From contig JAMONP010000013.1 of assembly GCA_027065695.1 (NCBI GenBank), positions 1 through 50,537 of the forward strand: a stretch of 50,537 bases of DNA, written 5' to 3'. Made by a program: the position numbers and the translations under genes. Within the stretch, counting starts at the first letter, position 1. Each line of letters begins with the position of its first letter. The notes below the pieces were generated by a model. That model did not search any database. It worked only from the letters and a program-made list of their open reading frames with translations, and was not told the DNA's origin. The DNA is from Desulfuromonadales bacterium (GTDB taxonomy: Bacteria; Desulfobacterota; Desulfuromonadia; Desulfuromonadales; BM103). Positions 1 to 9,720 of the stretch are shown in pieces.

Positions 1-154
1 AATAACCTGTGCTGCGGAGGTCTCCTGGCCAAACCGCAAACCAACCCCCCTGAAGCCGCACTATCCAAACGGTTTGGGACTTAAATTTATAGACTTGTCG
101 GCACCGATTTACAAGGCTATCCTGCGTTTGGCCGACAAAAAACCATTTGGTTAA
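1..154 (+). CDS. PilZ-domain protein, C-terminal fragment
   Basis: Reading from base 2, an open frame runs to a TAA at 152-154 and gives about 50 residues. It contains the stretch GLGLKFIDLS, which fits the conserved C-terminal strand of PilZ domains (GhGhxFxxhs), followed by a short amphipathic helix ending KKPFG. PilZ domains bind cyclic di-GMP or act as degenerate versions; the N-terminal RxxxR binding motif would lie before the window, so binding cannot be judged. The start is outside the window. The fragment lies 32 bases upstream of a small ferredoxin gene on the same strand. The family call rests on one short motif. Confidence 0.55.
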   Translation, partial: ITCAAEVSWPNRKPTPLKPHYPNGLGLKFIDLSAPIYKAILRLADKKPFG

Positions 155-186
155 CAGTGAAATTTTAAATAGCTGAAGAGGAATAG

Positions 187-369
187 ATGAAAATTTATAT
201 TGATCGAAACAAATGCCATGGTTCAGGTGAGTGCCTAAAAGCCTGTCCACATGGTGCATTACAAATCATCGATTACAAAGCTGTTGTTGATCACAACCGA
301 TGTGATCTGGATGGATTATGTATCCCGGCCTGCCCACACGACGCTATCCTCTTTACAGAGGATGGCTAG
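187..369 (+). CDS. Small 2x[Fe-S] ferredoxin with substituted ligands
   Basis: A 60-residue bacterial-type ferredoxin, preceded by a GAGGA ribosome site six bases before the ATG. Two half-motifs are visible: Cys10, Ser13, Cys16, Cys20-Pro and Cys39, Asp42, Cys45, Cys49-Pro. In ordinary 2[4Fe-4S] ferredoxins the motif is CxxCxxCxxxCP, so the second cysteine of each motif is Ser here and Asp there. Asp in this position is known to give a labile or convertible [3Fe-4S]/[4Fe-4S] cluster in some archaeal ferredoxins, so altered redox behaviour is likely but inferred. It probably transfers electrons in the cytoplasm; the partner is not evident from the neighbours (PilZ fragment upstream, acyl-CoA synthetase convergent downstream). 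Its TAG stop lies inside the CTAG that borders the adjacent MITE-like element. Confidence 0.85.
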   Translation: MKIYIDRNKCHGSGECLKACPHGALQIIDYKAVVDHNRCDLDGLCIPACPHDAILFTEDG

Positions 370-530
370 TGTCCCGTGCGGCTAATCCTATCCTTTAATT
401 ATGGCCCTTTTGCCCGTTGTCTGCGTTGCGCCTCTTTGGCTTAACGCACGCTAGGCCTTCATCAGCACGCCTTGACAGCAACCAAAATGTCTCAGAATTA
501 TACGTCACGATTAACCGCACGGGACACTAG
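366..530. mobile_element. 165-bp MITE-like element with CTAG flanks
   Basis: The two ends are inverted copies: 366-386 and the reverse complement of 510-530 agree at 20 of 21 positions. CTAG stands at both outer edges (366-369 and 527-530) and could be a 4-bp target duplication, with terminal inverted repeats beginning TGTCCCGTGCGG. No open frame of useful length lies inside. Short non-coding elements with such ends are usually mobilised in trans by a related full-length insertion sequence; the IS5 group is known to duplicate YTAR targets, but the parent family is not established here. It sits between the 3' ends of two convergent genes. Confidence 0.7.
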
Positions 531-554
531 GTGCCTGTGACCTTCTGGTTTTAA

Positions 555-2423
555 CTATCCTTCCGTATCAATATCCGCTTCAACAACGAAACGCTTAATT
601 TTGCGTGTGGTGGTTTTCGGAAACTCGTCACTGCGCAAGGTGAAACGCTTGACTCGTTTGTAATCAGCAAGCTGTTTGCCGCGTTTCATTACCTCACGAC
701 GGATAAGCGCCTCGGTCTCCTGTTCGTCGAGCGGACCCTTGCCGGACTCAACTGCGTAGCTGTCCAGAGCGTCCTGGTCCAGGTAAATCATGGCATAGAC
801 CTCTTCAGAGGTATCATCAACTTTGTGTCCATAGACCATGACCTCAGCTATAAACGGGCTGTTTGAGAGCTCGTTTTCCACTTCTTCAGGATAAACGTTC
901 TTGCCGTTTGCCGTCACAATCAAGTTCTTAAGCCGTCCGCATATTGACAGGTAGCCGTCATCTTCGAGTTTGCCAAGATCGCCGGTATGGTACCAGCCTT
1001 CCGTAATGGCTTCATCTGTGGCCACCTGATTATTATAATAGCCAAGCATGATATTGGGACCCTTGGCCCAGATTTCACCGACACCTTCAGCGTTTGGTTC
1101 GTGGATCTTGACTTCGATTCCCGGCATCGGCCGACCGACCGTACCAAGGCGATTAACTGTGGGGGTCTCAACGGCAATGACCGGTGATGTCTCAGTAATG
1201 CCATACCCCTGGTAAACATTAAGCCCCAACTCCATAAGGGTGGCAGCGACGACCGGATCCAGAGCAGCACCACCGCTGATGAAGACCGGGTTGCCACCAA
1301 AGGCTTCCCGGACCTTTTTGGTGATCAACGATCGGGTTGGAGCAAAAGCAAAAAGCGCTTTAGACATCTTCTTAGCTTCGATCTTTTTTGTCATGCGATC
1401 GGCAAGCAGTCGAAAAACAGCTGGAACGCCAAGCAAGAAGTTTGGTTTGACTTCACCGAGGTTATCACCCAGTTTACGCAGACTTTCGGCAAAGGAAACA
1501 GTGCCTCCCACAGAGAGCGGCAGTAGAATTCCGGCAACTTGTTCAAAGACATGATTAATTGGCAAAAAGGAGAGGGTATGCATGCTTGAGTCAAGTTCGA
1601 ATAGTTCTACGGCACTGTGAATGTTGCTGGTTAAGTTGGCATGACTCAGCATGGCGCCTTTGGAACGTCCGGTCGTTCCTGAAGTGTAGAGAATGAGTGC
1701 CGGATCGAACGACTGAGCTTGTGACAAGGGTGGTAGCGATGTCTTTTGGAAGTCTTCAAGTGATTCCACCATGAATAGAGGGAGATCCTTGTCCTGAGCA
1801 CTTAGCAGGCGTGAAAAGAAGTTCTTTTTCTCCTTGCCGGATTTGTCTGTAGCTGGTGTCGGCACTACCATTGAATGGAAATTCTCAGCTAACTTCTCAA
1901 AATTATTGACATCAACATCATCAATCATATATTGGCGACTGAGACGGTGCCATTCGCTGACCACTGTCGCCAGGGCGCTTTCAGCCTGTGGTGAAAGCTG
2001 CCCCTTGCTGCTATTGGTATGATTCATAAGGACAATTTTTTCGATGGATGGCAGACTTTCAGCAAGGTCGAAGATTGTTTCGAGAAAGGCTTGCTCGGTG
2101 AAGAGCACGCGGGTGCCACTGTCGATAAGAATGTGGCGCAGTTCGCCATGTTTAAGGTCTTTGTCGATCGGCACGGTGATAGCATCGCATTTGAGAATGC
2201 CAAAGTTAATCATCATCCATACCGGAGAAGATGGGGCCAATAGGGCAACGCGGTCACCAGCATTCAGGCCCCATTCGGTGAGTCCAGCTGCGATCTGATC
2301 AGAAGTTTTCCAGAGGGTTTCATAACTGTACTCGACCCAGCGACCGTCTACCTTGTGGCGAAGCGCTGTCTTTTTGGCGTATTTTTGGCAGCTTTTCTGC
2401 AACATCTCGATAATTAACGACAT
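555..2423 (-). CDS. Long-chain acyl-CoA synthetase (AMP-forming)
   Basis: A 622-residue member of the AMP-binding (ANL) superfamily. The P-loop-like motif YTSGTTGRSKG lies at about 246-256, followed by YGITETSP in the middle and GWYHTGDLG and GRLKNLIVTANGKNVYPEE near the C-terminal hinge, with a late lysine in TTTRKIKR. It would activate fatty acids with ATP and CoA through an acyl-adenylate. Compared with short synthetases there is a hydrophilic insert at about 180-230, typical of long-chain enzymes of the FadD/FACS type. The start has a GGGAG site eight bases upstream. It stands alone, divergent from lepA, with a 163-bp gap that probably holds both promoters. Substrate chain length cannot be read from the sequence. 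Confidence 0.9.
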   Translation of the reverse strand: MSLIIEMLQKSCQKYAKKTALRHKVDGRWVEYSYETLWKTSDQIAAGLTEWGLNAGDRVALLAPSSPVWMMINFGILKCDAITVPIDKDLKHGELRHILIDSGTRVLFTEQAFLETIFDLAESLPSIEKIVLMNHTNSSKGQLSPQAESALATVVSEWHRLSRQYMIDDVDVNNFEKLAENFHSMVVPTPATDKSGKEKKNFFSRLLSAQDKDLPLFMVESLEDFQKTSLPPLSQAQSFDPALILYTSGTTGRSKGAMLSHANLTSNIHSAVELFELDSSMHTLSFLPINHVFEQVAGILLPLSVGGTVSFAESLRKLGDNLGEVKPNFLLGVPAVFRLLADRMTKKIEAKKMSKALFAFAPTRSLITKKVREAFGGNPVFISGGAALDPVVAATLMELGLNVYQGYGITETSPVIAVETPTVNRLGTVGRPMPGIEVKIHEPNAEGVGEIWAKGPNIMLGYYNNQVATDEAITEGWYHTGDLGKLEDDGYLSICGRLKNLIVTANGKNVYPEEVENELSNSPFIAEVMVYGHKVDDTSEEVYAMIYLDQDALDSYAVESGKGPLDEQETEALIRREVMKRGKQLADYKRVKRFTLRSDEFPKTTTRKIKRFVVEADIDTEG

Positions 2424-2586
2424 CGTTTTTTTCTCCCTGTTTTTTTTGCATTTTAGTCAAGCAGGTGCCTGTATAGCAAGAACAAAGCCGATAAGATTTT
2501 GCTTCTTTACAAATCATCAATATTCCGATATTTTTCATTGTTGTTCAAATTAGTCAAATAGCTGTAAGGAATATGTTTAACACATT

Positions 2587-4392
2587 ATGAAACAGTCACA
2601 GATTCGCAATTTTTCTATTATTGCCCATATCGATCATGGCAAATCAACCTTGGCAGACCGTCTTCTTGAGGTGACCGGAGCTCTTTCCGACCGCGAGAAG
2701 ACCAACCAGTTTCTCGACAAGATGGATCTGGAACGCGAGCGTGGTATTACCATCAAGGCACAGGCGGTACGCTTGAATTATCGAGCAGACGATGGTGAAG
2801 ATTATATTCTCAACCTGATCGATACGCCAGGTCATGTTGACTTCACTTACGAAGTCAGTCGATCTCTATCAGCCTGCGAAGGTGCCTTGCTGGTAGTCGA
2901 TGCCTCGCAGGGTGTTGAGGCACAAACACTGGCCAATGTTTACCTGGCCATTGATGAGAACCTCGAAGTCTTTCCGGTCTTGAACAAGATCGATCTGCCC
3001 AGTGCCGATGCTGAACGGGTACGGGATGAAATTGAGGAGATCATTGGTCTAGACGCCAGCGACGCCGTACTTGCCAGCGCCAAAGAGGGTATTGGCATTG
3101 ATGAGATCCTCGAGGCAATTGTACATAACATCCCGGCACCACAAGGTGATCCTGATGCACCCCTGAAAGCTCTGATCTTTGATTCCTGGTACGATCCTTA
3201 CCAGGGTGTTATCGTTCTTATTCGTGTGATCGACGGTGCAGTAAAAAAGGGCGACCGTATCTGCTTGATGGCGAGTCGCAAGGAATACGAGGTGCTTAAA
3301 GTCGGTGTTTTTGCCCCACACACGATGGCGGTAAATGAGCTCTCTGCCGGGGAAGTTGGTTTCCTTGCCGCCAGCATCAAGGTGGTTCAGGATGCCACCG
3401 TTGGTGATACCATCACTCATGTGCGCAATCCAACGGAAAAAGCATTGCCCGGTTTCAAAGAAGTCAAACCGATGGTTTTTTCCGGTCTTTATCCGATCGA
3501 CTCCGGTGATTATGACGACTTACGCGACGCCATGGAGAAGTTGCGCCTCAATGACCGATCATTCACTTTCGAACCGGAAAATTCGATGGCACTTGGCTTC
3601 GGCTTTCGCTGTGGCTTCCTCGGGTTGTTGCATATGGAAATCATTCAGGAACGTCTGGAGCGCGAGTTCGGCGTTAGCCTGATCACTACTGCGCCGACCG
3701 TTGTTTACCGGGTGACCACCAACAAGGGCGAGACAATCAATGTTGACAGTGCCAATAAACTGCCTGATGTCCAGAACATAGACAAGATTGAAGAGCCGTT
3801 CATCCTTGCCTCCATCCATGTGCCGACCGAATTTGTCGGTGCAGTACTGGCTCTCTGCGAAGAGAAGCGTGGTATACAGCGTGAAATTAAATACCTTACG
3901 GCCACTCGCGTTATTGTTATCTATGAGCTACCGCTCAATGAAATTGTTCTCGACTTCTATGACCGCCTTAAAACTCTGTCACGTGGTTACGCTTCACTAG
4001 ATTACGATCATCTCGACTATCGGCCGAGTGAGCTGGTGCGTCTTAATGTTCTGATTAACGGTGATCTGGTCGATGCGCTTTCCCTGATTGTACATCGCGA
4101 AAAATCTCAGCACCGTGGACGCGATCTGGTTTCAACAATGAAAAAGTTTATCCCCAGACAGCAATTCGAGGTGGCGATTCAGGCAGCTATCGGCAACAAG
4201 GTTATCGCGCGAGAGACAGTTAAAGCTTTACGTAAAGATGTTACGGCAAAGTGCTATGGTGGCGACATAACTCGCAAACGCAAACTGCTTGAAAAACAGA
4301 AGGCAGGTAAAAAGCGTATGAAACAGGTCGGCAATGTCGAATTGCCCCAGGAAGCCTTCCTGGCCATATTGAAAGTGAAGGAAACCAAATAA
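2587..4392 (+). CDS. lepA: Elongation factor 4 (LepA)
   Basis: Full-length (601 residues) translational GTPase. The G1 motif AHIDHGKST stands near residue 15, the G2 region [11 protein letters not shown] near 55, G3 DTPGHVDF near 80 and G4 NKID near 135; the C-terminal half carries the LepA-specific domain with RLNVLINGD and a basic tail (GKKRMKQVG). LepA acts on ribosomes, with a role in initiation or in back-translocation of stalled complexes. The stop codon overlaps the lepB start (TAATG), so the two are translationally coupled, an arrangement common in proteobacteria. The ATG at 2587 has only a distant AAGGA upstream. Confidence 0.98.
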   Translation: MKQSQIRNFSIIAHIDHGKSTLADRLLEVTGALSDREKTNQFLDKMDLERERGITIKAQAVRLNYRADDGEDYILNLIDTPGHVDFTYEVSRSLSACEGALLVVDASQGVEAQTLANVYLAIDENLEVFPVLNKIDLPSADAERVRDEIEEIIGLDASDAVLASAKEGIGIDEILEAIVHNIPAPQGDPDAPLKALIFDSWYDPYQGVIVLIRVIDGAVKKGDRICLMASRKEYEVLKVGVFAPHTMAVNELSAGEVGFLAASIKVVQDATVGDTITHVRNPTEKALPGFKEVKPMVFSGLYPIDSGDYDDLRDAMEKLRLNDRSFTFEPENSMALGFGFRCGFLGLLHMEIIQERLEREFGVSLITTAPTVVYRVTTNKGETINVDSANKLPDVQNIDKIEEPFILASIHVPTEFVGAVLALCEEKRGIQREIKYLTATRVIVIYELPLNEIVLDFYDRLKTLSRGYASLDYDHLDYRPSELVRLNVLINGDLVDALSLIVHREKSQHRGRDLVSTMKKFIPRQQFEVAIQAAIGNKVIARETVKALRKDVTAKCYGGDITRKRKLLEKQKAGKKRMKQVGNVELPQEAFLAILKVKETK

Positions 4393-5051
4393 TGGCTTTT
4401 CTCAGCAAGAAAAAGGACACCTATAAACAAGTGAAACCGAAGAAGTCGCAGCTACGTGACTGGACCGAAGCGTTATTTGTTGCGGCGATTTTAGCCCTGA
4501 TTATTCGTACCTTTGTTGTGCAGGCTTTCAAAATTCCTTCCGGTTCGATGGAAGACACTCTGTTGATTGGTGATCATCTGTTGGTCAATAAGTTCATCTA
4601 CGGAACTCATCTGCCTTTTGTCGATGATGAAATCTTAGCGGTTCGCGATCCTGAACGTGGCGACGTCATCGTATTCGTGTTTCCTGAAGACAAGAATAAG
4701 TCTTATTTCAAGCGACGTGATTTCATCAAGAGAGTTATCGGTGTGCCTGGAGACAAGATCGAAATTCGCAGCAAGAATGTCTTTGTCAACGACAAGCGTT
4801 ATCTGACTCCTCAGGCTGTTTTCAAGGATGGTACACTAACCACTGGTCCTCGCGACAATATGCGACCGATCACTGTGCCGCCAAACAAGTACTTTGTTAT
4901 GGGTGACAACCGCGATCGCTCCTACGACAGTCGCTTCTGGAGATTTGTTGATAGATCAGCTATCAAGGGTATGGCGTTCATCAAATACTGGTCATGGAAC
5001 AGCGAGAAATTCAGGCCGCGCTGGAACCGCATAGGCCGACTGATAAAGTAA
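4392..5051 (+). CDS. lepB: Signal peptidase I
   Basis: A 219-residue S26 peptidase. One membrane segment is visible at about 26-45 (ALFVAAILALIIRTFVVQAF). The catalytic serine is Ser52 in PSGSMEDTL and the general-base lysine is Lys113 in FIKRVIGVPGD; the late box MGDNRDRSYDSRFW is present. It would cleave signal peptides of exported preproteins at the outer face of the inner membrane. It is shorter than the E. coli enzyme, which has a second membrane segment and a larger insertion. Its start overlaps the lepA stop by one base. Confidence 0.97.
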   Translation: MAFLSKKKDTYKQVKPKKSQLRDWTEALFVAAILALIIRTFVVQAFKIPSGSMEDTLLIGDHLLVNKFIYGTHLPFVDDEILAVRDPERGDVIVFVFPEDKNKSYFKRRDFIKRVIGVPGDKIEIRSKNVFVNDKRYLTPQAVFKDGTLTTGPRDNMRPITVPPNKYFVMGDNRDRSYDSRFWRFVDRSAIKGMAFIKYWSWNSEKFRPRWNRIGRLIK

Positions 5052-5086
5052 GTAAATTTTCCGGCCACCTTCGGAAGGATTCTCTT

Positions 5087-6121
5087 ATGAAAATCGCCAT
5101 ATTGGGATTGGCCCAGACGGGTAAGAAAACTCTATTCACCCTGCTTACCGACCGACCTGTACCAGCTAGCCGTAAACCGGGCGAAGCTATCGAAGGAATC
5201 GCCCCTATCCACGATAGTCGGGTAGATGCTCTGCATGACCTTTACCAGCCTGCTAAGACCACCTACGCTGAGAACCAGTTTGTCCTCTGCCCCGACATTT
5301 CAGCCAACAGCAATACCTCGCGTCAATGGATGGATCCGGCCCGACGCTGCGATCTCCTCTGTGTACTCATCCGGGCTTTCGACTCTCCGGAAATTTTCCA
5401 CCCCTCTGGTTCTGTAGACCCGGAGCGCGACCGGGCAATGATCGAAGCCGAACTGCTGCTCGCCGATATGCAGCTGGTGGAGACTCGTCTGCAACGCATC
5501 ACCAAAGAAAAGAAAAGTGGCCAGAGCTCGGCCCAGGCCTTGGAAGAAGACATTCTGCAACGGTTTAACATGGCCCTGGAAGAAGAAAAATTCTTGAGCA
5601 CGGTAACGCTTGATCCCCAGGAAGAGCAGGTAATTAAAAGTCTCGACCTGGTGACCCGCACGCCACTGCTCTTCGCCTACAATGTTTCTGAGGACGACCT
5701 CGGCAAGGACTTCGGTCCTGGTGTGTTTAACGTTTCCTGTGAGATCGAGAGTGAAATTGCAGCTATTGATGATGAAGAGGAACGCCAGGAATTTATGGAG
5801 GCTATGGGCATCACCCAGCCCAGTCTCGACCGAATCAATGCCGCTCTTTATGATGCTTTGGGTCTTATGAGCTTCTATACCTCCGGTGAAGATGAGTGTC
5901 GGGCCTGGACTATCCGCAAAGGCTCCAGCGCACCAGTGGCTGGCGGCAAAATTCACAGTGATATCGAGCGTGGATTCATCCGGGTCGAGGTTATGAAATA
6001 CGATGACCTCATGGCTGCTGGCTCTGAACAAGGAGTCAAGCAGGCCGGGAAGATGCAGCTGAACGGTAAAGACTATGCCATTGAAGATGGCGACATCTGC
6101 CATTTCCTCTTCAATGTTTAA
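5087..6121 (+). CDS. Degenerate YchF/Obg-like GTPase
   Basis: A 344-residue protein that I place with YchF by its architecture: an N-terminal P-loop (GLAQTGKKTL, residues 7-16), a helical insert rich in charged residues at about 125-190, a G4-like NVSE, and a C-terminal DUF933/TGS-like domain (RAWTIRKGSSAPVAGGKIHSDIERGF). True YchF has a DIAGLVxGA G3 motif; here that region reads VLCPDIS, so G3 is lost and nucleotide hydrolysis is doubtful. The frame is open upstream to 4994, inside lepB, but the ATG at 5087 with GGAAGG before it is the sensible start, leaving 35 bases after lepB. It is probably a paralogue with a changed role; the function is unknown. Confidence 0.75.
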   Translation: MKIAILGLAQTGKKTLFTLLTDRPVPASRKPGEAIEGIAPIHDSRVDALHDLYQPAKTTYAENQFVLCPDISANSNTSRQWMDPARRCDLLCVLIRAFDSPEIFHPSGSVDPERDRAMIEAELLLADMQLVETRLQRITKEKKSGQSSAQALEEDILQRFNMALEEEKFLSTVTLDPQEEQVIKSLDLVTRTPLLFAYNVSEDDLGKDFGPGVFNVSCEIESEIAAIDDEEERQEFMEAMGITQPSLDRINAALYDALGLMSFYTSGEDECRAWTIRKGSSAPVAGGKIHSDIERGFIRVEVMKYDDLMAAGSEQGVKQAGKMQLNGKDYAIEDGDICHFLFNV

Positions 6122-6199
6122 CCCTCCTTGCAGGTTTGCATATACAAATAAACTGTTATAGTTAAACCCTCAATTACATTTCTTTAAGGGAGGTAGACC

Positions 6200-6679
6200 A
6201 TGCAGAAACTAATCCGCATCGAACCATCGAAGTGCATTGGTTGCAAAACCTGTGAAATGGCTTGTTCCTTCAAGCACACAGGTGAATTTGCTCCCAGTCG
6301 AGCACGTATTGTCAACGAAGTCTTCATCGACGAAGCTAAATTCATCACTGTGACCTGCATGCAGTGTGATGAGCCATGGTGTGAAAAGTCCTGCCCGAAG
6401 GGGGCAATCAGCAAAGAGATGCCATCCGGTGTTGTCCTTGTTGACGAGGGTCGTTGTGTTGGTTGCCGAACCTGTGTCAGCGCCTGTCCATTTGGGATGA
6501 TAAAATATGTGCCCGTTCTCGGCAAGGTTGAGAAATGCAATCTCTGTGGCGGAGATACCCCGGAATGTGTGGTTTTCTGTCCGACCCAATGTCTGACAAT
6601 TGACGAAGAGGACAAGCCGCTGCGGCAGAAAGTGCTGCGTTTTGTTAACGCAATGAAAGACGGACAAATGGAGGCTTAA
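6200..6679 (+). CDS. aorA: AOR electron-transfer Fe-S subunit (AorA type)
   Basis: A 159-residue polyferredoxin with four cysteine motifs: [37 protein letters not shown] and [16 protein letters not shown], enough for four [4Fe-4S] clusters. No signal peptide is seen, so it acts in the cytoplasm. The strong site GGGAGG stands eight bases before the ATG. It starts a five-gene run with one-base or few-base gaps. The order Fe-S protein, AOR, FAD protein, MoaD-like, MoeB-like is the one described for the aorABCDE operon of Aromatoleum aromaticum, so it probably links the tungsten subunit to the FAD subunit. Confidence 0.85.
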   Translation: MQKLIRIEPSKCIGCKTCEMACSFKHTGEFAPSRARIVNEVFIDEAKFITVTCMQCDEPWCEKSCPKGAISKEMPSGVVLVDEGRCVGCRTCVSACPFGMIKYVPVLGKVEKCNLCGGDTPECVVFCPTQCLTIDEEDKPLRQKVLRFVNAMKDGQMEA

Positions 6680-6680
6680 G

Positions 6681-8483
6681 ATGAGCGGATGCTATGGAAA
6701 ACTGTTGCGCGTTGATCTAACAGCTGGAACCTGTAAGATCGAGGCTCTTAACGATAAATGGGCGAAAGAATTTATCGGCGGACGAGGTCTGGCCTCAAAG
6801 TACCTGGCTGAAGAGGTAGCTGCAGATATTGACGCACTCTCCCCGAAAAATAAATTAATTATGGCCACCGGTCCCTTGACCGGGACTTACGGCGCGGCCA
6901 ATGGCCGTTATATGGTGGTGACCAAGTCACCGTTGACCGGCACGATTGCCAGTTCCAACTCGGGTGGTTATTTCCCTTGTGAACTGCGCTATGCCGGTTT
7001 CAGTATGATCATCTTCGAAGGCAAGGCAGAACATCCCTGTTATCTGCAAATTTATAATGATCGGGTTGAACTGGTAGGAGCTGTCCATCTCTGGGGAAAA
7101 CCGACCCAAGAAACCGAAGATGCAATTCTTGCCGAGTTTCATGGTGATGCCAAGGTTGCCTGTATAGGTCCTGCCGGTGAAAACCAGGTGCTTTTTGCCA
7201 ATATTATGAATGACAAGCATCGTGCCTCAGGCCGCAGCGGGGTTGGTGCCGTAATGGGCAGCAAGAATCTCAAAGCGGTTGCTGTTCGTGGCACAGGAGG
7301 CGTCAAGGTTGCCAAGCCGGCGGCTTTCAGGGAGACCGCTATTGAGACTTACGGTATGCTTAAAGAGAACCCGGTCTCTGGTGAAGGGCTTCCTGCTCTC
7401 GGCACCCCGGTGCTGGTCAATGTTATCAATCAGTTTGGTGCATTGCCAACCCGGAATTTTCAAGAGGATACTTTTGCCGGAGCAGAGGCAATTTCCGGTG
7501 AGGCCCTTGCGGCAACCTACCTGAAGCGCAACAAAGGATGTATGGGCTGTGTTATAGGCTGTGGCCGTGTGACCAGCCTCAGTGGCGCTCGCTTCAGTGG
7601 TTCTGGTGAGGGTCCTGAGTACGAAACACTCTGGTCTCTGGGCGCTACTTGCGGAGTTGACGATCTGGCAGCCATCACCAAGGCTAATTATATCTGCAAT
7701 GAATATGGTATGGATACCATAACTGCTGGAGCAACAGTCGCCTGCGCCATGGAGCTCTATGAAAAAGGGCTGATCAACGAGGCAGAAATTGGCATGTCAC
7801 TTAACTTTGGTGATGCAGATGCTATGGTCAAGCTGGTTGAGATGGCTGCAAAGAAGGAAGGCTTCGGTGCAAAGATTGCGCTCGGCTCCTATCGACTGGC
7901 GGAAAGTTACGGTGCCCCCGAACTTTCGATGACGGTTAAAAAACAGGAGTTTCCTGCTTATGACGGCCGGGGCATGCAGGGGATGGCGCTGAATTATGCC
8001 ACCAGCAACCGTGGCGCTTGCCATGTGCGTGGCTACCTGGTGTCACCGGAGATTCTCGGCTTACCGGAAAAAATTGATCCACAGGCAACCGACGGCAAAG
8101 CCACCTGGGCCAAGATCTTCCAGGATTTCACAGCCGTCGTCGATTCTGTCGGTGTTTGCCTGTTTACCACTTTTGCCTTAGGCGTACCCCAGTTTGCCAA
8201 GTTTTACTCAGCTGCAACCGGGGTCGAGCTCACCGATGAAGGACTTCTCGAAGCCGGTGACCGGATCTATAATCTGGAGCGGGTATTCAATCTGGCGGCG
8301 GGCATTGACCCATCACAAGACACTCTACCGAAACGTCTGTTGGAAGACCCGATATCCGATGGTCCGCTCAAGGGTGAAGTGGCCAAACTGGATCAGATGC
8401 TACCCGAGTATTATGAGCAGCGCGGCTGGAGTGTTAAAGGGATTCCAAGCAAGAAAAAGCTTCAAGAGCTCGGATTGGCTTGA
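6681..8483 (+). CDS. aorB: Tungsten aldehyde:ferredoxin oxidoreductase, catalytic subunit
   Basis: A 600-residue AOR-family enzyme. The N-terminal [12 protein letters not shown] and the cluster ligands Cys287, Cys290, Cys294 (CMGCVIGC) and Cys493 (DSVGVC) are all present, together with [15 protein letters not shown], which lines the pterin site in known structures. The family binds one W-bis-pyranopterin and one [4Fe-4S] cluster and oxidises aldehydes to acids, or runs in reverse at low potential. Substrate cannot be assigned, but the operon context favours the multi-subunit bacterial AOR type that can use NAD+ as well as ferredoxin or viologens. The gene begins one base after aorA and its TGA overlaps the next ATG. 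Confidence 0.93.
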   Translation: MSGCYGKLLRVDLTAGTCKIEALNDKWAKEFIGGRGLASKYLAEEVAADIDALSPKNKLIMATGPLTGTYGAANGRYMVVTKSPLTGTIASSNSGGYFPCELRYAGFSMIIFEGKAEHPCYLQIYNDRVELVGAVHLWGKPTQETEDAILAEFHGDAKVACIGPAGENQVLFANIMNDKHRASGRSGVGAVMGSKNLKAVAVRGTGGVKVAKPAAFRETAIETYGMLKENPVSGEGLPALGTPVLVNVINQFGALPTRNFQEDTFAGAEAISGEALAATYLKRNKGCMGCVIGCGRVTSLSGARFSGSGEGPEYETLWSLGATCGVDDLAAITKANYICNEYGMDTITAGATVACAMELYEKGLINEAEIGMSLNFGDADAMVKLVEMAAKKEGFGAKIALGSYRLAESYGAPELSMTVKKQEFPAYDGRGMQGMALNYATSNRGACHVRGYLVSPEILGLPEKIDPQATDGKATWAKIFQDFTAVVDSVGVCLFTTFALGVPQFAKFYSAATGVELTDEGLLEAGDRIYNLERVFNLAAGIDPSQDTLPKRLLEDPISDGPLKGEVAKLDQMLPEYYEQRGWSVKGIPSKKKLQELGLA

Positions 8484-9709
8484 TGTCTGCTCATTACGAT
8501 TTCGTTATCATCGGCAACAGTGCCGCCGGATTGCAGGCGTTGCGTACACTCCGGCGGCACGATCGGCATTCGACAATTGCCATCATTGACCGGGAGGACT
8601 GTCCGGCCTACTCACGGGTATTGACCCCTTATTATATCGGCGGTCATATTGCACGAGAGGAGCTTAATATTGTCGACCAAAGCTTCTATGATAGCCTCGG
8701 AATTACGACTCTTTTCGGCCAGACGGTGGTCGCCTTTGATCCTGAAAAACATTCGCTGCAACTGGTGGATGGCCGCGATATAGGCTTTGGCAAACTGCTG
8801 TTGGCTACTGGTGCCGAAGCACGTACTCTGACTGTTTCTGCGCAGCGATCCTGTGTGCTGCGACATTTGGCTGACGCGGACAAGCTGGTCGGTTTGCTGA
8901 AGGAAGCACAAAGTATCACTGCAATTGGTGCCGGACTGGTCAGCCTGCCGCTGCTCTCACATGCGCACAAAGAGATCGAAAAACATCTGATCGTCGGTTC
9001 AGATCGAATTTTCAGCCGGGTGGTTGATGCCGATGCTGCCGAAATTCTCGAAGAACTGTTGACATCACAGGGTTTAAATATCTACAAGCAGGATGATATC
9101 AAGACCATCAAAGAAGAGGCGCAGCTACAGCTGACGCTGAATTCTGGCAAGCAGCTGGCCAGTGACCTGCTGATTGTCGGCAAGGGTGTGACACCGAACA
9201 CTCATTTGGCGGTTGAGGCAGGTCTTGATGTTGAATATGGGGTAAGCATCGACCGTTTCTGTTGCAGTAACCACCCGGATGTTTTTGCTGCTGGGGATGC
9301 TGCCGAGGGTGCGGATTTTGTTACTGGAGAACTGACTATCCAGGGTAACTGGATGACTGCCGTGGAGCAAGGGGAAAATGCCGCACTGAATATGCTTGGC
9401 ATGCAATGCCATTATCCGGGTAGTCTGAAGAACAACATTACGGAAATCTTTGGTATTGAAGTCGCGGCAGTCGGCTACTGTCATGATGATGTCAGCAAGA
9501 CCGCCATAAGCTGGAATGCTATGACCGGACGCTTCCGCAAGGTTTTCCTCGATGAAAAGCAACGGGTCGTTGGCACCACCATGATCGGTGAAACCAACGA
9601 TTCCGGCCTCTATTATCATCTGGTCAGCACCCACAGCATATTCCCTGGCAAAGGACTGCTCAGTGGCAACGCCAATTACGCCCAGACTCAGTTTCGTTTG
9701 GAAACTTAG
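8483..9709 (+). CDS. aorC: FAD/NAD(P)-dependent oxidoreductase, AOR FAD subunit
   Basis: A 408-residue protein of the class I pyridine nucleotide-disulfide reductase fold. The FAD dinucleotide motif is VIIGNSAAGLQA near residue 10, a second fold begins at ITAIGAGLVSLPL near 145, and HPDVFAAGDAA near 260 is the second FAD-binding motif. No redox-active CxxxxC is seen, so it resembles ferredoxin/NADH oxidoreductase subunits and not thiol reductases. A TTG at 8480 is possible, but the ATG at 8483 overlaps the aorB stop as TGATG and is preferred. It would connect the AOR to NAD(H). Confidence 0.85.
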   Translation: MSAHYDFVIIGNSAAGLQALRTLRRHDRHSTIAIIDREDCPAYSRVLTPYYIGGHIAREELNIVDQSFYDSLGITTLFGQTVVAFDPEKHSLQLVDGRDIGFGKLLLATGAEARTLTVSAQRSCVLRHLADADKLVGLLKEAQSITAIGAGLVSLPLLSHAHKEIEKHLIVGSDRIFSRVVDADAAEILEELLTSQGLNIYKQDDIKTIKEEAQLQLTLNSGKQLASDLLIVGKGVTPNTHLAVEAGLDVEYGVSIDRFCCSNHPDVFAAGDAAEGADFVTGELTIQGNWMTAVEQGENAALNMLGMQCHYPGSLKNNITEIFGIEVAAVGYCHDDVSKTAISWNAMTGRFRKVFLDEKQRVVGTTMIGETNDSGLYYHLVSTHSIFPGKGLLSGNANYAQTQFRLET

Positions 9710-9720
9710 AGATTAACGCC

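Noticed and set aside
2574-2590. A five-codon leader frame overlapping the lepA start (ATGA)
   Set aside because: Its ATG is only two bases after AAGGA, too close for initiation, and such a short frame is expected by chance.
5300-6103. Long antisense frame (267 codons) opposite the YchF-like gene
   Set aside because: It is a shadow of the real gene: no recognisable domain and composition that follows the other strand's codons.
6122-6199. Sigma70 promoter for the aor operon (TTGCAT ... TATAGT)
   Set aside because: The spacing is only about 15 bases and no other support is visible, so I did not list it as a feature.
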